Assembly: GCA_905215425.1 (NCBI GenBank)
Contig: CAJMQD010000001.1
Span: 1 to 17,281 of the forward strand
DNA length: 17,281 nucleotides
Source of the DNA: an uncultured bacterium
Lineage (GTDB): Bacteria; Bacillota; Clostridia; Oscillospirales; Oscillospiraceae
Direction: 5' to 3'
Part shown: positions 14,976 to 17,281 of the stretch, in pieces
How positions within the stretch are numbered: position 1 is the stretch's first letter
Layout: every line of letters starts with the position of its first letter
Translations under genes and position numbers: made by a program
Notes under the pieces: generated by a model
What the model saw: the letters and a program-made list of their open reading frames with translations, nothing else
What the model was told of the DNA's origin: nothing
The model's database searches: none

Positions 14976-15899
14976 ATGGAGCTGACTCAGGTAAAGGGCG
15001 ATACCTATGTGCTGGAGGGGGAGGAGCTGATCCCCCTGTATCTGCTGGGCGGCGGAAAATGTATTTTGCTTGATACCGGCCTGCTGAAGGAGCGGGAGGA
15101 TCTGGAGCACACGCTGCTGGAGCATGGCCTGACGCCCACGGCCATCCTGTGCTCCCACGCCCATATCGACCACTGTGCCAGCAACCGGTATTTTCAGGAG
15201 AAGTACGGCGCGCAGGTCTGGCTCACCCCCGAGGAGGCGGGCCTGTGCCGCAGCCTGCTCAGCCTGAAGTGCTACTTCCTTACCCTGCCGATGCGGATGA
15301 TCCGGGAGGAATCGGAGTGTCTGGTCCACCGGCCTGATCACTACTACCCCATAGAGGACGGCCCCTTCGAGGCAGAGGGACACACCTTCCGGGTGGTGCA
15401 TACCCCCGGCCACTCCGTGGGACATGTGAGCGTGATCACCCCGGACAACGTGTGCTATGCCGCCGACGCCCTGCTGTCGGGCGAAAAGCTGAACGCCAAG
15501 CTGCCCTACGGCCTGTCCCTGGAGATGATGATGGAAAGCCGGGAGAAGCTGCCCGGCCTGGGGTGCGACGCCTACATCATCGCCCACCGCAGCGTCTGCT
15601 CCGGGACGGAGATCGGGGAGCTGGTCCGCCAGAATCAGGCGCTGCTGCTCAACCGGGTGCAGACGGTGAAGGACCTGCTGGCCGTCCCCCGGAACTTCTG
15701 TCAGGTGACGGAGCTGATGGTGCAGCGGCTGGAGCTCCACTCCCATCGCCCCCGCCGGGGCCTGTACTACGAGCGGAACGTCCACTTCCTGCTGGACTTC
15801 CTGGTGGACCTGGACGAGGTGGACATGACGGTGGAGTCCGGCGTGGTGTACTACCGGCGGAAGGACGACGGCCCGGTGCGCTGGCGGGGGATGGCCTGA
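14976..15899 (+). CDS. MBL-fold metallo-hydrolase with C-terminal extension, substrate unknown
   Basis: This 307-residue protein has an MBL domain with SHAHIDH (His61, His63, Asp65, His66), TPGHSVGH (His146), YAADALL (Asp164) and AHRSV (His204), so a di-metal centre is expected. Residues from about 215 form a helical extension containing KDLLAVPRNFCQVTELMVQRLEL and LHSHRPRRGLYYERNVHFLLDFL. That tail resembles the DNA- or substrate-covering tails of large MBL proteins, but I do not recognise it. The start ATG 14976 has AGGAGG at 14961-14966, 9 nt upstream, overlapping the last base of the mnmG stop. It is therefore surely cotranscribed with mnmG. A link to tRNA modification is only suggested by position. 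Confidence 0.88.
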   Translation: MELTQVKGDTYVLEGEELIPLYLLGGGKCILLDTGLLKEREDLEHTLLEHGLTPTAILCSHAHIDHCASNRYFQEKYGAQVWLTPEEAGLCRSLLSLKCYFLTLPMRMIREESECLVHRPDHYYPIEDGPFEAEGHTFRVVHTPGHSVGHVSVITPDNVCYAADALLSGEKLNAKLPYGLSLEMMMESREKLPGLGCDAYIIAHRSVCSGTEIGELVRQNQALLLNRVQTVKDLLAVPRNFCQVTELMVQRLELHSHRPRRGLYYERNVHFLLDFLVDLDEVDMTVESGVVYYRRKDDGPVRWRGMA

Positions 15900-15942
15900 C
15901 AGGCCGGAGCGGGAGAAAATCCCGGGAAATGGGGAAAATCCC

Positions 15943-15971
15943 TTGCAATTTGCCGGGGGATATGGTATCAT
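15943..15971 (+). promoter_or_regulatory. Candidate sigma-A promoter of secG
   Basis: TTGCAA (15943-15948, 4 of 6) and TATCAT (15966-15971, 5 of 6) are separated by 17 bp, with TG one base before the -10. The predicted start near 15978 leaves a 70-nt leader with a GCCCCGG/CCGGGGC hairpin (16016-16031) shortly before the ribosome site. Confidence 0.7.
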
Positions 15972-16050
15972 CATTTCTGCGTCCGGACCGAACAGGCCCG
16001 ACTCGATGAATTTTCGCCCCGGTGCCGGGGCTTTGAAAGGAACGAATTTT

Positions 16051-16281
16051 ATGCAGCTCGCGCTTACTATCGTGCAAGTGGTGTTCTCTCTGGTCCTGGT
16101 GGCTGTGGTCATGCTCCAGTCCGGCAAGTCCGCCGGTCTGTCCGGCGCTATCGCCGGCGGTGCGGATACCTTCCTGTCCAAGAACAAGGCCAAGAGCGTG
16201 GACGCCAAGCTGGCCCGCTGGACTAAGTGGGTGGCCATCGCCTGGGTGGTGCTCACTCTGGCGCTGTGCCTGATGCAGTGA
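16051..16281 (+). CDS. secG: Preprotein translocase subunit SecG
   Basis: SecG is the small membrane subunit of the SecYEG export channel. The 76-residue length is typical. It has two membrane helices (about 2-23 and 51-73) joined by the glycine-rich family loop LQSGKSAGLSGAIAGGADTFLSKNKAKS (written here in part: LQSGKSAGLSGAI then GGADTFLSK), which contains the conserved Gly-Gly-Ala-Asp segment. The start ATG 16051 has AAAGGA 9 nt upstream. The frame is open from 15943, but that start lies in the promoter and is rejected. It has its own promoter and terminator, so it is a single-gene unit. secG is often followed by rnr and smpB in Firmicutes, but here a helicase follows. Confidence 0.95.
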   Translation: MQLALTIVQVVFSLVLVAVVMLQSGKSAGLSGAIAGGADTFLSKNKAKSVDAKLARWTKWVAIAWVVLTLALCLMQ

Positions 16282-16298
16282 TATTTTGAACCGACTGG

Positions 16299-16329
16299 CC
16301 GGGACCGCGGAGACGCGGTCCCGGTTTTT
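16299..16329 (+). terminator. Intrinsic terminator of secG
   Basis: CCGGGACCGCG (16299-16309) pairs perfectly with CGCGGTCCCGG (16314-16324) around a GAGA loop, and TTTTT follows (16325-16329). It begins 17 bp after the secG stop. Confidence 0.95.
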
Positions 16330-16351
16330 CGTTGCCGCAGGGCTTTTCTGG

Positions 16352-16380
16352 TGGACAAGGGCGGCCGGAGCCGCTATAAT
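16352..16380 (+). promoter_or_regulatory. Strong sigma-A promoter of the DEAD-box helicase
   Basis: TGGACA (16352-16357, 5 of 6) and a perfect TATAAT (16375-16380) are separated by exactly 17 bp, 22 bp downstream of the secG terminator. The transcript would start near 16387, leaving a leader of about 147 nt before the helicase ATG. That long leader fits the cold-shock helicase genes of other bacteria, though regulation here is inferred. Confidence 0.85.
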
Positions 16381-16445
16381 AAAACAATACATATAAAATG
16401 GGGGAGTTTCCCCGCAGATCTGGGGCCGCGCCGGAGGAAAACGGC

Positions 16446-16481
16446 GTGCGTAATTTTGGGTCGGCCTTGGATCTTTGCTGA
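16446..16481 (+). CDS. Possible 11-residue leader peptide in the helicase leader
   Basis: GTG 16446 opens a frame of 11 codons (MRNFGSALDLC) ending at TGA 16479-16481. A GGAGG site (16433-16437) lies 8 nt upstream, in the loop of a CGCCG/CGGCG stem. The same frame is open from ATG 16398 (27 codons), but that start has no ribosome site. It ends 52 bp before the helicase ATG. It may be chance in GC-rich DNA. Confidence 0.3.
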   Translation: MRNFGSALDLC

Positions 16482-16533
16482 ATGTGTCCCGGCCTGTCTG
16501 GACAGACGGGAAAAAGAAAAGGAGAAAAACAGC

Positions 16534-17281
16534 ATGGAGATCAACGGTCAGACCGTAAACGATGTAGTAAATTACAGCGACCTGCACCTGTCAGAGGTAG
16601 TGATGCGGGCCATTGAGAAGAAGGGGTATGTTCAGGCCACCCCGGTGCAGGCGGGGGCCATTCCCTTCTTTATGGATTGGAAGGACGTCATTGCCAAGGC
16701 CCCTACGGGGACAGGCAAGACCTTTGCCTTTGGCATCCCTATGGTGGAGCACACCGACCCGGATTGCAGTGACGTCACCGGACTGATCCTGGCCCCCACC
16801 CGGGAGCTGGCCATCCAGATCCAGGACGAGCTGCGGGACCTGTGCGCCTTTAAAGAGGGGGTGCGGGTGGTCTGCCTGTATGGCGGGCAGCCCATTGAAA
16901 AGCAGATCACCCAGCTGAAAAAGTCCCCCCAGATCGTGGTGGCCACCCCGGGCCGCCTGATGGACCACATGAAGCGGCGCACCGTCCGCCTGGACAAGGT
17001 GCAGACCGTGGTGCTGGACGAGGCCGACCGGATGCTGGATATGGGCTTTGTCCGGGACGTGACCCACATTCTGGACACCATGCCCCGCCGGCGGAATCTG
17101 GGCATGTTTTCCGCCACCATCTCCCGGGAGGTGCTGGATATCTCCTGGGTCTATCAGCGGGACCCGGTGGAGATCACCGTCCAGGCCGACCAGGAGAACC
17201 GGCCCGACATCGTCCAATACAGCCTTCAGGTGGAGCGCAGCGAAAAGGCCGAGGTGATGGCCCATCTGCTGGACATGGGGG
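16534..17281 (+). CDS. DEAD-box ATP-dependent RNA helicase (5' part, runs off the window)
   Basis: The frame starts at ATG 16534 and is still open at the window end (249 codons). It holds the whole first RecA-like domain: Q motif GYVQATPVQAGAIP (31-44), Walker A APTGTGKT (56-63), PTRELA (88-93), GG (117-118), TPGR (138-141), DEAD in VLDEADRM (160-167) and SAT (193-195). The start of domain 2 then follows. Such proteins unwind short RNA duplexes in ribosome assembly, mRNA decay or cold adaptation. Which subtype (CshA, CshB, DbpA-like) cannot be decided without the C-terminus. The ribosome site is AAAAGGAG (about 16517-16524), 9 nt upstream. The strong promoter and long leader suggest post-transcriptional control. 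Confidence 0.95.
   Translation, partial: MEINGQTVNDVVNYSDLHLSEVVMRAIEKKGYVQATPVQAGAIPFFMDWKDVIAKAPTGTGKTFAFGIPMVEHTDPDCSDVTGLILAPTRELAIQIQDELRDLCAFKEGVRVVCLYGGQPIEKQITQLKKSPQIVVATPGRLMDHMKRRTVRLDKVQTVVLDEADRMLDMGFVRDVTHILDTMPRRRNLGMFSATISREVLDISWVYQRDPVEITVQADQENRPDIVQYSLQVERSEKAEVMAHLLDMG

Noticed and set aside
14919..16358. 479-codon minus-strand open frame across the MBL gene, secG and the secG terminator
   Set aside because: It runs opposite three well-supported plus-strand features and shows no protein family.

Overview
The window looks like chromosome of a high-GC, gut-type member of the Clostridia, most likely Oscillospiraceae (Flavonifractor / Pseudoflavonifractor / Lawsonibacter-like). 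That is inferred from the gene families and order (recJ-rel-dtd-glyoxalase II-like-hemZ; apbE-NusG domain II-Gx transporter), strong AGGAGG-type ribosome sites, GC-rich codon use and abundant short intergenic palindromes. No search was run. I see no phage, plasmid, CRISPR, rRNA or tRNA genes.

Layout: (1) 1-2010, plus strand: the tail of an unidentified gene, then apbE (extracytoplasmic FMN transferase lipoprotein), a small membrane-anchored NusG domain II protein and a Gx/HepI-type membrane protein, overlapping or abutting and so one transcript, closed by a GC-rich hairpin. (2) 2135-4860, minus strand: a membrane-anchored XRE-family regulator and, upstream of it, a cytoplasmic GH13 amylase/neopullulanase, separated by a terminator whose loop seems to carry the regulator's -35 box. 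(3) 5056-12568, minus strand: recJ, rel, dtd, an MBL-fold hydrolase and hemZ, a conserved Firmicutes block joining DNA repair, the stringent response and tRNA proofreading. It is interrupted by a roughly 530-bp island of palindromes between rel and dtd, and by a short MITE-like element between hemZ and the amylase. (4) 12569-13068: a divergent control region with promoters for recJ and mnmG, and a damaged duplicate of the mnmG 5' end lying exactly 200 bp upstream of the real one. (5) 13069-17281, plus strand: mnmG, a second MBL-fold hydrolase, secG with its own promoter and terminator, and the first 249 codons of a DEAD-box RNA helicase behind a long leader.

The genes are mostly ordinary housekeeping genes. 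The unusual content lies between them: a 157-bp inverted-repeat element with a flanking direct repeat, a mosaic of hairpins between rel and dtd, an array of four back-to-back hairpins inserted between two copies of the mnmG start, a recJ gene whose ribosome site points to an ACG start, and a possible leader peptide ahead of the helicase. I found no convincing new multi-gene system.
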